The position numbers and the translations under genes were made by a program. The notes below the pieces were generated by a model. That model was not told where the DNA came from. It worked only from the letters and a program-made list of their open reading frames with translations, and did not search any database. This document shows positions 39,318 to 49,309 of a stretch of 64,000 nt of DNA, piece by piece. Numbering within the stretch: the stretch's first letter is position 1; every line of letters starts with the position of its first letter. The stretch covers positions 248,001-312,000 of the forward strand of contig CANJKZ010000539.1 in the NCBI GenBank assembly GCA_947471745.1, read 5' to 3'. This DNA is from Closterium sp. Naga37s-1. Taxonomy: Eukaryota > Streptophyta > Zygnematophyceae > Desmidiales > Closteriaceae.

Positions 39318-40583
39318 GTCAGAAAACTATGGCGATCACCAGAGTTGTATGACAGAGGGAGGTGAAGTATAACAATGAGGAGCACTGTACATTTGTATAT
39401 AAAGCAAAGTGGCGTATGGAGTACCGAAAAGGGAGTGTGGGGTTGAGAGGGTAGCCTGGCAGTTGGGGTTTGGAGAAGTCAGGTGGGACACCGGAGGTTG
39501 GCGAAGTTTGGGCGAGACAGCCGGGCTGTAACTTGGCAGTGAGGGAGAGGTGGTAACAGGGGTGGCGAATGGAATGTGTGTGCTTGCATGCCTGTTGCAT
39601 TTCTGTTTCTATGCAGACACCGAGTCCGGACCAAGCTGGGAGTCACTGTAACCAGCTGGAGGCAGTGAGGCGGCCTACTTCGACATTAGTCATTCGTTGA
39701 ATGCCGGTTCCTAGACTGGGATCGGAAGAGGTTGACATAGGAGGACCGGGCCATGGGACTGCCATTACTTGTGTGTTTTTGCTCATACAGTGTTTTCTTC
39801 TCTGAAGATTAACGGTACTAGGCAAAGCCATAACAAGCATCAAGATGGGATAGGAAGGAACTGATTCTACACACAAGCAATGGCATGCGACTGCGATGAG
39901 GCAAGGGGCTACCAGAAGTGGTGTCGAAGAAGAGAAGACCGGTGAGGATGAATGGGGAAGGAGGAGATCGGCGTGAGCCAAATCAGCCAACAAAGGAAGT
40001 AGACGGTGAGGGCCAGAATGGGCCCAGCGATGGCACGACCGGCCCGGAGGGCGGCGCGGGAACAGGAGGAGTCAGTGGAGCAGGCACGGCGCCGGGCGAA
40101 GGAACGGGGGGGAATCCGCGAGGAACGAAGGGCCGAGCGGCTATCAACGAAGTGCCTCCTGGCATGGCACAGAGGATGAGACGGCGGTGCAGAGATGGAT
40201 GTACACGCAGCTGCAGAAGATCGAGGTTCCGGAGCGTTTTTCGGGCGACACGATCCAAAGGAGTTTTTCCGCGGCTTAGCGAATATGTTGGCGGGAGAGG
40301 CGGAGACGCATTACCGGATCTCCAGGAAAGAGCTCCTGCAGTGGGCGGCGGGGAGAGCTCCGGGAGAGCGAGATCCCACTGCGCGATTTCTGGCGATGTT
40401 ACGCGAGCAGTTCCCGTTGCAGACCGCGGAGGCGCCAGGAGGTAGAGGCAGGGAAGGGAAGGAGTTAGTGGAGAAGAACGACAGGGGAGTGTACTGTGAG
40501 AAGCATTGGCCAGAGACTGACGCAACAGGAGAGAGGAAGGGGAGGGTTCCGACAAATGTTGTCGCGAGAGCTGTCCAGGATTG
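39318..40583 (+). mobile_element. Inserted segment with Ty3/gypsy-like gag start
   Basis: B1 and B2 align on both sides of this segment (B2 39300-39315 and 40584-40600 against B1 31650-31690), so about 1.27 kb was inserted in the B2 linker. It starts TGTCAGAAAAC and contains a TATA-like box (GTATATAAAG) near 39395. Plus-strand Gag sequence near 40190-40600 reads WMYTQLQKIEVPERFSG and, after a one-base shift, DPKEFFRGLANMLAGEAETH and LREQFPLQTAE. This resembles gypsy-type Gag. The ends are GAATG and GATTG, at best an imperfect duplication. I infer a truncated 5' part of an element. Confidence 0.5.
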
Positions 40584-40602
40584 GGTCTTCTTCCATGGGT
40601 GA
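40195..40602 (+). pseudogene. Gypsy-like Gag fragment in B2 insert
   Basis: The plus-strand frame holds DPKEFFRGLANMLAGEAETH, then RKELLQ and FLAMLREQFPLQTAE, the pattern of a retrotransposon Gag capsid (F..GLA..L.G.A...Y and FR..L...F). The preceding helix WMYTQLQKIEVPERFSG is in a different frame, so a one-base shift lies near 40250. It ends at the insert boundary near 40583, without zinc knuckle or protease. Confidence 0.5.
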
Positions 40603-41940
40603 GTGCATTTCAGCACTTTTGTAGTTGCGCTGAGCTTGTATTGCTTCATTTGGGTCGGTGTCTGTTGGAATGAAGGTCGGGGTGTTGAAGTCGCTTTGAT
40701 GGGAGGCTCGCTCCCGATTTGATCTTCTGTTGATTCCTCTATCACGCCAGCTTCATCTTCATCCGTTGCAAAACTGTCCTGTCCTTGGATGATGCCGTCT
40801 GGTGCTTGCTGTGCAGTGCGGTGCTGACGGAACAGTGGCAGCGTGAGCCTTTCGTAGAAATTTAGTCATGTGTATGCGTGACTTGGTCGGTGGCGAAGTT
40901 AAGGATGGTCCATGCATGGTATTCAGATTCGATGCTGAGGTGGATGCCCCATCTTGCTCAGTCCTTTATTTTTTTGGTTCGGCCAGTGTGGGGGCGGTAC
41001 TGTTCTTTGCACCCAAAAACTGGTAATATTCGTGTGTCCGAATTTTCCCATCTCCACTCCTTGAATGGTGAGTTGTTGTTGGGCAGGGCCTTTGAAGATA
41101 AATTATTGTGCAGGCACACATCATGGGCAATTGTGTAGGGCCAGTAAGCAGTTGGCATGGCTGACTGCTTCATGAGGGCCCTGATTTGTGTCGCGAGCCT
41201 CCTGTTGGTTATCTCAGCCAATCCTTCCTGCTCATGAGCGTGGGGCAGAGAGATCATCCTCTTGATCCCCTTCTTATAACAAAACTTTCGGAACCTATCG
41301 CTGGTGTATTATGCTGCTCCATCTGTCTGGAAGGCTTTGAGCTTCTTTCCTTCCGATTTTGTCTGTGCCATTTTCAGCCACGGGTAGAAGCAGTCCAAGG
41401 TGTGATGGCGGCTTTTGATGTTTGCTGCCCAGACGAATCGCGTAGCTGCATCGATGAAGATGATCGTGTAGTACTCCCCTTTAAGACCGCGAGCGGTAAG
41501 GCACAGAAATTCGCTGTAAACTTTGTCTCGCGGCTTGAATCGTTCGGGCCCATGAATCATTTCAGGAAAGGGTCTGTGAGCCAGGGCCGCTTCGTGACAG
41601 ACAGTGCTGGTGGTATCTCCATCCTAGGTTGAAGTTTGTGTCCGTCATGCAGCAGCAGCTCGTCTTCCGCAAACACATCGGCGTTTATTGAGTTGTTGAG
41701 TTCAACGGATGGGTGTCCCGGACGCTGTGCCATATGTCTGCTTTTGCACGATGTCTGCATGTTCGAGTGTACAGTCGTTACTCCCAAGCCGATTTGTCGT
41801 CTTCTGTTGGGGTTCTTTTTTGTCTGCAGATGCGTCGGTGGCGAGGACTTGGATGGATGCAGATTAAAGAGCCTTAAGTCTTGTTCCTCGAATTGCACCG
41901 TCGGGGTCGTTGAAGGTCACCGGAAGCAGTTGCGGCCCAT
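40584..41940 (-). pseudogene. B2 GAG-pre-integrase, integrase and linker
   Basis: HMAQRPGHPSVE near 41730 is a GAG-pre-integrase remnant. The frame 41560-41309 reads YYTIIFIDAATRFVWAANI and FQTDGAA, covering the first half of the integrase core. The frame 41257-40958 has LAEITNRRLATQIRALMKQS and AYWPYTIAHDV, the region after the catalytic Glu. The first Asp is in a degraded context. A linker (IIQGQDSFATDEDEAGVIEE) follows to the insert. Frame changes separate the pieces. Confidence 0.7.
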
Positions 41941-42376
41941 GATAAGGTGCTGAATCTTCGCCCAGATTGCGATTTTCTTCTTCAGATCCGGCAGCGACTT
42001 CTTCCGCTGTGCCGTTGAGTGGTGCTCCCCTTCTGTCAAGATGGTAGTAGCTGCTTCCGTCAATGGTGACCGGGATAAGGTGAGGCCCACATTCGGGCGG
42101 TGATTCTTTTTTAGGAGCAGGAAAATCTGTTGCATATTCCGTCACGTCGACTATAATATCTTCCCGTACTTCGACTTCAGTGACTTCTGGCTCCTGTTCT
42201 TCCGTGAGTGCAGGTTGTCAAGTAAATCCGTCCCAACCTTCCGCGGTGTCTGTCACTTGTCCAGGTCGACGTCCCCAACCGGTTCCGCGTGTTGCCCACT
42301 CAACATCTGTTATAAATCAGTCGGTAGGTTGTTCCACTGTTGGCCAGTTTCTTCCTTGGCTTCCTGACTTGTAAAT
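41941..42376 (-). pseudogene. B2 linker between protease and GAG-pre-integrase
   Basis: The frame 42145-41864 reads TEYATDFPAPKKESPPECGP and LIPVTIDGSSYYHLDRRG. The same order appears in B1 near 32520 (ESDLPAPEEEAPPPQYEP then LIPVTTNG). It has no known domain and is a family-specific segment. Confidence 0.55.
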
Positions 42377-42381
42377 TCTTC

Positions 42382-43059
42382 TGTTAACGGGAGTTGGGTG
42401 TTGCCGACTTAGTGAAGTCGGCTGGTGGTCGTGAATTGGGTGGTCGACGAGCACGTACAACTGTTGGTCGACTTTTACCGAGCAAGTTGACACCGATTTG
42501 GGGGTTTCCAGGTCGACCAAGTAACCGGGGTGACAAGGTTTTGCGGGGTGCTCGACCGTCGCCCATATGGTTTTGGCGAAGCCGACCTCGGAGTGGTATC
42601 CCAAGGTTGACGTGGCTGATCAGGCGCAGTCAATGGCACGTGGTCAACTTGGCATCTGCGCTGTGCACGTGACAAGGCATGGTGCGCCAACCAACTACGA
42701 GCACCTGCGAAGTAGGTGTGATACTGTCACCTGCGGGTGCAACGCTGGACAACCGCCTTGCTGCAGCGTTGGCACGCCGTCGAATTGAAGCATTGGCAAG
42801 CCGCCTTTCTGCAGCGCTGGAGCGGTGCGGACTTTGCTGCACTTGAGGTCGACCTGCTTGCATGCTGGGGATACTTGCTTCTGATGTAGTCCACTTTTCC
42901 ATTGTTGTTGCTACCATTGTTATGAACTTTCCCTAGTGAAACTCTTGCCAATTCTCTCTGTGAATGCGCAAGTAGAGAGAACGCTAAGGAACGCTGCGAT
43001 CACTCACACAACCGTGCCTTCCCCATAGTCTAGCTCCCATTGTAGAGTTTATCTCCGCA
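42382..43059 (+). repeat. Solo LTR of family A (copy 3)
   Basis: 678 bp, TGTTAACGGGAGTTGGGTG to ATCTCCGCA, with perfect 5 bp duplications TCTTC (42377-42381 and 43060-43064). Shorter than the other copies because part of the TCGAC-rich middle is missing. Inserted in the B2 linker after protease. Confidence 0.93.
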
Positions 43060-43064
43060 TCTTC

Positions 43065-43714
43065 TTCTACTGCTTGTGGTCCTGTGTCTTGCGTCTGGTA
43101 CAGCGAGAGAACGGAACAGCCTGTGTGGACCGGGGCGTTCTAGGTCCGTGTCTTGTAAGTGCATCCATTCGGGCGGCGAGCGTTGTCCTGGATTTTCGAG
43201 GACGATGATGCGGTCTACGGCGCCTACTGTCCCAGGTGATAAAGTTTAAAACGAACACACCGTTCTCGTTCTTTGCCTTTCCAATGAGAGTGCCTTCGTA
43301 AATCAAGTGGAATTCGATCTTGTGTGATTGCATCTCGATTCCGCACTTCATCCGCTGGGCAGCAGAGAGAAGGTTGAAGCAAAGATTTGGGACGACGAGG
43401 ACGTCGCTGATGTGAATTGAGAAGTTGGTGTCGTGGGATTTGAGTTAGATTTCGCCGTGACTTTTCGCCCAAATTGTCAGTTTGTTGGCGACGGTGATTT
43501 CCACTTTGTTCATCAGCGGCTCACTATTGAGGATAAAGGTCGAAGAGGCGACCATGTGCTGACTTCGGTAGCTATCCAGGTAACACGTGTTGAAATCGTA
43601 TCGTTCATTTTTTACGATGTTGGCAATCAGCGGCGTGATGTGGTGATCCATATCCGCGTCTTGCTCATAGTTCCATCATTTGTCATCTTCTTCTGCAATG
43701 CTTGCAGCTGGTGA
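43065..43714 (-). pseudogene. B2 protease
   Basis: The frame 43651-43445 reads HHITPLIANIVKNERYDFNT then YLDSYRSQHMV, the copia protease active site with Tyr in place of Gly (DSY). The frame 43351-43067 continues MKCGIEMQSHKIEFHLIYEG, the conserved post-protease part. The DSG to DSY change predicts an inactive enzyme. B1 shows DSC at the same place. Confidence 0.75.
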
Positions 43715-44487
43715 TTCCGCAATCCACTGTGGCGCTTCCCAGTCGAAGGGAATTCGTCCAACCGCCAGCTCCTCAAATGTTGGATCGGTGTCTTCGTCTG
43801 CTTCGAAGGAACCTTAATATGTCTTTCCAGCTGCGGAAATAGCGGTAATGACGGCTAATTCGGGGTGGTCCGTGGCGCACCATGCAAGTCAAACTCTTGA
43901 TTTTGCCTTTGTCGTTGTTGGCATGAATGCGTGAGGGAGTTTGTGTAGTGCTGGCGATGGCAAGCGGAGAGATGGTTCGTTTCCGCGTCGGAGGTCCTTG
44001 GTAAGTTCAAGACTGACCTTGCGTGTGATTGTTGTTGTTGTTGTTGTTTTTCCGCTCCCTTGCGCTTGTAGCATTGCTTGATGGTGTGGCCCATTCTCTT
44101 GCAATGCTTGCACAGCAGCTTTCTTTTGTCTGGTGCCCTGCCTCTCCGCACCCGCATAAAAGGCGATTTTCTCTTTCTTGTTGCCCCTTTTCTTGTACAG
44201 ATCGATCTCCTGCTGCTCGGCGAGAGGAGGGTTGCGCAAAGCGAAACTTTGGAGATTGCGCCTTAAGCGCGAAGGAGTGACTTGCACTGGCGCCACTCCG
44301 GACCCAGGCCAGCGAGGATAACGGTTACGAACATGTCGTCAGGGAAGTGTCCGCCGCTTACTCGAATTGGTCTCTCAGATTTCTGCAGCGGTTGATGTAT
44401 TCTCCCGCTTTCTTGCCCTGAATCATTCTGACGTTGTTGAGTTGGCTTAAGAGACAACTGTGGCCCACGTTGCGGACCGCGCGGGTC
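43715..44487 (-). pseudogene. B2 gag, C-terminal part with zinc knuckle
   Basis: QLNNVRMIQGKKAGEYINRC and NLRDQFE (near 44440-44360) form the capsid end. The frame 44157-43855 has a perfect CX2CX4HX4C knuckle CKHCKRMGHTIKQC near 44120-44079, followed by poly-Gln. Shifts separate the parts. The 223 bp insert at 44493 splits it from the gag start. Confidence 0.75.
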
Positions 44488-44492
44488 AACGT

Positions 44493-44715
44493 TACTAATC
44501 TTGATGATTGGGCTTCAGCAACTTGAAATAAAAACGCCCGCGCAACTTGGGACTTCGGCAACCAAAAGCGAAGCCCCCCCCTTTGAAAGTGTTGCGAGGG
44601 TTGGGCGAAATTGTAACAACCCTCGCTCACAACTCCCCGTCAACTTTTGTGATACCCTCCCCCATAGCCCAGCAGTCAACCTTACTAAGGTTGAACAACT
44701 TGGGCTGCGGGCTTT
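44493..44715. mobile_element. Unclassified 223 bp insert in B2 gag
   Basis: The insert interrupts the sequence reading DPVTxTRLLSQL in B1 (near 35540). It is flanked by AACGT on both sides (44488-44492 and 44716-44720). It begins TACTAATCTTGATGATTGGG and ends near TACTAAGGTTGAACAAC then TTGGGCTGCGGGCTTT, so its two ends share a short direct repeat. No coding potential. It could be a MITE or a very small LTR derivative. Confidence 0.6.
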
Positions 44716-44720
44716 AACGT

Positions 44721-45172
44721 CACTGGGTCTGTTGCCATGTACATTGTGCGCAGGTACTCCCAGGCTGTTGTGTAGGCGCCCACTGGTTATTGAAGGAGCG
44801 AATGCCAAGCTGTTCCGCGGGAGAGAGATTGCGGATCAGGTCGGTGTAGGCGAGAAGCGACTCGTTGTAGTGCTGCACCTTCTCCTGAGGTGAGCCGTCA
44901 CTAGGGAAAGGTAATGTACCGTCATAGTACAACCAGATCTGCCTGCTGCGAGCATGGAGCTCGAATTTAAAGCTCCACATATAAAAATCCTTCCCTTCGA
45001 ATCGAATGCTCATCTTGAGTTTTGATGTTGTTAGGAACTTGTTGGGAAATGTGATAGTTGTGTCTGAGCATGTATCTGCCCTTGGCAATTTTCGAAGGTG
45101 AACAAGCGCTTGGAATGAGGTCCAGGAGGATCTGGGGGGTCTTCTAGCGTAGCTGGAGCTGTCAATGCTCAT
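44721..45172 (-). pseudogene. B2 gag, N-terminal part
   Basis: The frame 45172-44720 contains KLKMSIRFEGKDFYMWSFKF and IWLYYDGTLPFPSDGSPQEK and LLAYTDLIRNLSPAEQLGI, a long uninterrupted family B Gag segment homologous to the B1 frame near 35886. The beginning (MSIDSSSYARRPPRSSW) may include leader sequence, since B1 shows a similar stretch outside the Gag frame. Confidence 0.7.
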
Positions 45173-45399
45173 CTCCCGATGATGGCTCTAGGGCATTGAT
45201 GTGGGTGATTAGTTGCTCAATGAGAGAGCAGGATTAACACCTTTCAAACCTGAGTTGACATTGGAAGGTAGATGGACTGGAGAAAGTCAAGTTTCCCCGC
45301 AGTCAGCGCCAGGCATGATGTAGGCTTGTACCGCCAGATATTTATAATGAAGTTCAGTTGCCGAACTTGAACTTTAGCAGAACTAATTATCCAAACTAG

Positions 45400-45410
45400 C
45401 CCTCATGCCA
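45400..45410 (-). promoter_or_regulatory. Primer binding site of B2
   Basis: The minus strand reads TGGCATGAGGG, a worn version of the B1 site TGGTATGAGAG. Confidence 0.65.
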
Positions 45411-45868
45411 TGTTAGAGATAGGGAAAGGATATCTGGATAGGATAAGTCTGTTAGAGTAAAAACAACGGAAGTATTTATATGCTGACCTTGATCATAGTG
45501 AATGTAAATGACGAGATGATAATAATAAAAATTACATTGCAATGTATAGTCCTACCTATCCATGTACTCTGAGGGTTACATTCCCTTATTAACGGTTATA
45601 CAGGTATCGCTACAGTAGCAGTGTCTATTGCGATCCCTTCTCTTACCTTGTTGCATCTTGTAACCTCCGAGATGGTTGCGACAGTTGAAGCAGCTCGCAA
45701 CCTCTTGGTCCAGGTCGGTCAACAGTCGCGGCAGTTGACCCGCGACTGTTGGTCTGCGTGCTCTTATATGAGCTAACGCGGTAGTGGTACAGGTGTTGCT
45801 TCGCTATTGGCAGGTGAGGTAAGATTACACCTTCTAGAATGCTAAAATACATTTCGGTTATTCCCACA
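45411..45868 (-). repeat. 5' LTR of B2
   Basis: 458 bp; plus reading TGTTAGAGATAGGGAAAGG to TTCCCACA, with the primer-like site just inside. Confidence 0.85.
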
Positions 45869-45878
45869 TGCTCTATAT

Positions 45879-46001
45879 TGTCAAATGTTACATTAGTTGT
45901 TTAGGCTACAGTGAGTAACACTATAGGGAGTACAACACTTAAGGTTGCTAATTGTATCCCTTGCTTCCCTAGTTCAATCATTCCGCTTGCACATTCTGAG
46001 A
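45879..46001 (+). repeat. 5' LTR of C3
   Basis: 123 bp, TGTCAAATG to CATTCTGAGA. The last bases are worn from the expected TGACA. Confidence 0.75.
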
Positions 46002-46013
46002 TGGTATCATCCG
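46002..46013 (+). promoter_or_regulatory. Primer binding site of C3
   Basis: TGGTATCATCCG after the LTR, the initiator-Met site with its 3' half altered. Confidence 0.65.
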
Positions 46014-46020
46014 CTAGGTC

Positions 46021-46144
46021 TGTGAAGAAATGAGGAATGGATTGACTAAGGGAAAGTTGGGTACAAAAGCAAACCCTAGAAAACTGTACCCCATATGTGC
46101 TACCCCACTATAGCCTACGGTAGCTATGTCATATAAATCTGACA
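46021..46144 (-). repeat. 3' LTR of N3
   Basis: 124 bp, minus strand TGTCAGATTTATATGAC to CTTCACA, very close to the C1 LTR. Confidence 0.95.
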
Positions 46145-46158
46145 CACCCCCATAGGCA
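46145..46158 (-). promoter_or_regulatory. Polypurine tract of N3
   Basis: The minus strand reads CCTATGGGGGTG before the 3' LTR, the same as in C1 and C4. Confidence 0.75.
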
Positions 46159-46351
46159 AAGTGGGGGAGAACAAGGGGTCACAAGACCAGTCAAGCAAAG
46201 CAAAGCAAGCTCAGGGTGGATCACAAAGTCACCACACATTCCGAGCACAAGTTCAAGGCCACAAGGCCAGTTCACATGCAGGATTACATATATATATAAG
46301 GCTAGACAAGCAAGAGCAGGTGAATATATATATGCAACGGTACAAACAAGG

Positions 46352-47905
46352 TCAAGGGGTGAGCAAGTGAGGCAAGGTAGGCACAAGACCCAGCTGAGTA
46401 CAGAAGCGCTGATGATCACAAGGCGCAAGTGCCTTGGTGAAGATATCAGCAGTGTTGGCCTCAGAGGCCACGTACGCAAGCCGTAGCTGACCACGCTGCT
46501 GTAGCTCACGAGCAAGGAAGTAGCGGAGAGCAATGTGCTTCGTTCTGTGCTCCAGTCTCTGCTCTCGACACAAGGCCAGCATGGCCTTGTTGTCTACGTA
46601 CAGCACTGGAGGAGAACGAGGTGGCTCTCCGAGGTCAGTCAGCAGGTAGGTGAGCCAGCGAAGCTCCTGTGCAGCCATGGCCCCGGCGTAGATCTCAGCC
46701 TCACAACTGGAGCCGAGAACAGAAGACGAGCGGGTAGCCCGCCACGAAACAGAGCCGGAACCAAGGCTGAAGGTGTAACCCTGTGACGACCGCTATGTAG
46801 CCAGGTCGTCAGCCCAAGAAGTGTCTGCGTGCCCAGTGAGGACCACTGGACTCTGCCCTCCAAGCACAAGCCCCATGCCCGACGTACTGCACAAGTAGCG
46901 CAACACCCTCTTCGCTGCAGCCATGTGCTCCGGTCTGTGTCTCCCAGGAGCAACATAGCGTGCAAGAATGCTAAGAGGGTATGCAAGGTCAGGTCGTGTG
47001 CAGGTCATCAGGTACATGAGGCAGCCAACAAGATCTGGGTACGGGCCACTCGACTCTACGGACTCATCCGAAGGCAGAGCTGAGAGCGAGTGGCGAGTAG
47101 GCAGAGGAGTGGCCTGAGGCGAGGAGTACGTGAAGCCGAAGCGCTGAAGGACCTGCTGCACCATGTGTGACTGAGTCAGGGTAATGGTGCGGCGTGCTCT
47201 GTCCCGGGTGATCTGCAAGCCAAGGTAGCTGCGCAGTTCACCCAGGTCTGTGCACGTGTGTCTCTTCTGCAGCTCGGACTTCACGTGGGCGAGTCCAGCA
47301 GTGTCAGCTGTGGCGAAGACCAAGTCGTCGACGTACACGAGGATGTAGAACGGCGGCAAAGAAGTGTCGGTGCGCAGAAACAGCGACGGGTCGGCAGTAG
47401 AGGGAGCAAACCCAAGAGCCGCAAGTGTAGTCCTCAGTGTGTCGTGCCACTCACGCGGTGCCTGGCGGAGACCGTAGACTGGCCGCCGGAGGCTCCACTG
47501 GGTGCCAGGAGGAAAAGACCCAGTGAAGCCAGGTGGGCGACGCAGCCAGATCTCCTCGTGCAGGCTGCCCTGCAAGAAAGCAGTGCTGAAGTCAAGAGAG
47601 TGCAGCTCGTAGTCACGGTGAGCAGCTATGTGCAGCAGTACCCGAAAAGTGGTCATCTTCGGGGTGGGAGAGAAGGTCTGAAAGTAGTCAACTCCCTGCC
47701 GCTGACTGAAGCCACGAGCCACGTAACGCGCCTTGAAGACAGGCGGAGAACCCGGCGGCCGCTTCACCCTGAAAATCCACATGCCACTGACGATGTTCGC
47801 CCCAGGCGGGGGAACCTCGTCAACGTAGGTGCCTGTGGACTTCCAGGAAGCCATCTCTGCGTCCATAGCTGCCTGCCACTGAGAGGAGTAGGGACCCTCT
47901 ATCGG
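46352..47905 (-). pseudogene. N3 reverse transcriptase and RNase H
   Basis: The frame starts in leader repeats (MPPLAAPSPPLAAPS, 48043) and enters RT at IEGPYSSQWQAAMDAEMASW near 47900. It continues with FKARYVARGFSQRQG, FSTAFLQGSLHEEIWLRRP, VYGLRQAPREWH and YVDD near 47325, then the RNase H opening HADTSWADD. A TAG at 46795-46793 stands where C1 and C2 have Gln in TQRSS. The same frame resumes to TGA 46352 with MAAQELRWLTYLL, YVDNKAML and ADIFTKAL. Apart from this stop RT and RNase H are complete, with the catalytic YVDD. Confidence 0.88.
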
Positions 47906-48420
47906 CGACGGGGCCGCTAGGGGCGGCGACGGGGCCGCGTAAGGGCGGCGACGGGGCCGCGTAGGGGCGGCTACGGGGCCGCGTAGGGAGGGGAGCGGCG
48001 ACGGGGCCGCTAGGGGCGGCGACGGGGCCGCTAGGGGCGGCAACGGGGCCGCGTAGGGGCGGCGACGGGGCCGCGTAGGGGCGGCGACGGGGCCGCGTAG
48101 GGAGGGGAGCGGCTACGGGGCCGCTAGGGTCGGCGACGGGGCCGCGCAGGGGCGGCGACGGGGCCGCTAGGGGCGGCGACGGGGCCGCGTAGGGGCGGCA
48201 ACGGGGCCGCGTAGGGAGGGAGGCGGCAACGGGGCCGCTAAGGGCGGCGACAGGGCCGCTAGGGGCGGCTACGGGGCCGCGTAGGGGCGGCAATGGGGCC
48301 GCTAGGGGCCGCAAGGGGCCTGGAAGGGCGGCAACGGGGCCGCTAGGGGCGGCGACGGGGCCGCTAAGGGTGGCGCGAGGGGCCGTGAGAGGGGCCTCTA
48401 AGAGAGCTCGACAGGCCGCC
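47906..48420 (-). repeat. N3 leader, about 21 bp tandem repeat
   Basis: Units like ACGGGGCCGCTAGGGGCGGCG (split across variants) repeat more than 20 times with variants such as CGCGTAGG. The array is fused directly to RT. It gives Pro/Ala open frames but no gene. Confidence 0.85.
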
Positions 48421-48501
48421 TCGGGCAGGAGCGACTGTCGCTCCGGTCAGAAAAAAAAAGGTTTCAGTGGTGGGCCCAAGGAAGCGTTCCCACTAGGGAA
48501 C

Positions 48502-48514
48502 CTGCTCTATACCA
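48502..48514 (-). promoter_or_regulatory. Primer binding site of N3
   Basis: The minus strand reads TGGTATAGAGCAG, with the same one-base gap as the C1 site. Confidence 0.85.
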
Positions 48515-48638
48515 TGTGAAGAAATGAGGAATGGATTGACTAAGGGAAAGTTGGGTACAAAAGCAAACCCTAGAAAACTGTACCCCATATGTGCTACCCC
48601 ACTATAGCCTACAGTAGCTATGTCATATAAATCTGACA
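48515..48638 (-). repeat. 5' LTR of N3
   Basis: 124 bp, differing from the 3' copy at one position (CAGTAGC against CGGTAGC). Confidence 0.95.
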
Positions 48639-49309
48639 AGGTCGTTCCTAGTAACCTAGCTTGGTCCATCCCGTCCCGCTACCCGTCCCGTTCCGTCCTG
48701 TTCCTGCACACTGCCCGTCCCGTCCCATTCCCGTCCTACGCGCCCTACACTGCACGAAGCCGCGCACACGCAGCCGCGCGGATGCAGCCGTGCACAGCCG
48801 CGCGCCCATAGCCGCGCAGCCGCAGCAGCACTCATGCAAATGCGCAGCCTCGCGCGCAGCAGTAGCCGCACGCACACAACCGCGCACACAGCTGTGCACG
48901 CGCAGATGCATGCGCACTAGTGGCCGCACGCGCAGCTGCACGCACACCAGCAGCAGCCGCATACGCATGCGCAGCCGCAGCCGCACGCGAAAAGGTATCC
49001 GCACGCGCAGCAGCAGCCACACGTGCAGCACCTACCGCGCCCGCAACTGCAATTGCACGCGCCTGTACCCTTACACACAATCACGGCAGCTACCACCCTT
49101 CCACCCGTACGTGCTGTCTATCACACGCCTCCTACCATAGGCATTCCTAGCGGCGGCTGGCAGCCGCAGTCGACTCTCCTGGCGCGGATTAGGTCTCATC
49201 TCTCGTTCTGACTGGTGTTCATAGACCAGTCCTTCACGCTCCGTTCGTTACTCGCTTCTAGATACAGCCGTTCCTAGCCTTTTTCTCACAGTCTAGTAGG
49301 GCACTCGCC
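48639..49309 (+). other. C3 untranslated leader
   Basis: Continues the C3 leader after N3. It contains CCCGTCCCGTTCCGTCC-type runs (48665-48740) and an array of CGCACGCGCAGC-like units (48760-49060). Open frames on both strands are due to the repeats. No gene. Confidence 0.6.

Larger units (their letters stand above)
36562..45868 (-). mobile_element. Decayed copia element B2 with both LTRs
   Basis: Both LTRs are 458 bp (36562-37019 and 45411-45868), clearly diverged from each other. The flanks TATTC (36557-36561) and TGCTC (45869-45873) would be a 5 bp duplication only if two transitions have occurred. Internal order on the minus strand is gag, protease, integrase, RT and RNase H, interrupted by two solo family A LTRs, a gypsy-like segment and a 223 bp insert. 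All coding parts are broken. Confidence 0.85.
46021..48638 (-). mobile_element. N3, family C deletion derivative with RT and RNase H only
   Basis: This 2618 bp element has 124 bp LTRs (46021-46144 and 48515-48638, one difference), a perfect target duplication AGGTC (46016-46020 and 48639-48643), a polypurine tract and a primer site. The leader repeat is joined directly to RT, so gag, protease and integrase are absent. It is inserted in the C3 leader just after the primer site, in the opposite orientation. Confidence 0.95.

Noticed and set aside
34910..45172. Family B as a host gene with introns (the solo LTRs being introns)
   Set aside because: The inserted blocks have TG/CA-type ends and perfect 5 bp duplications, occur in both orientations, and match the A0 LTR, which introns would not.
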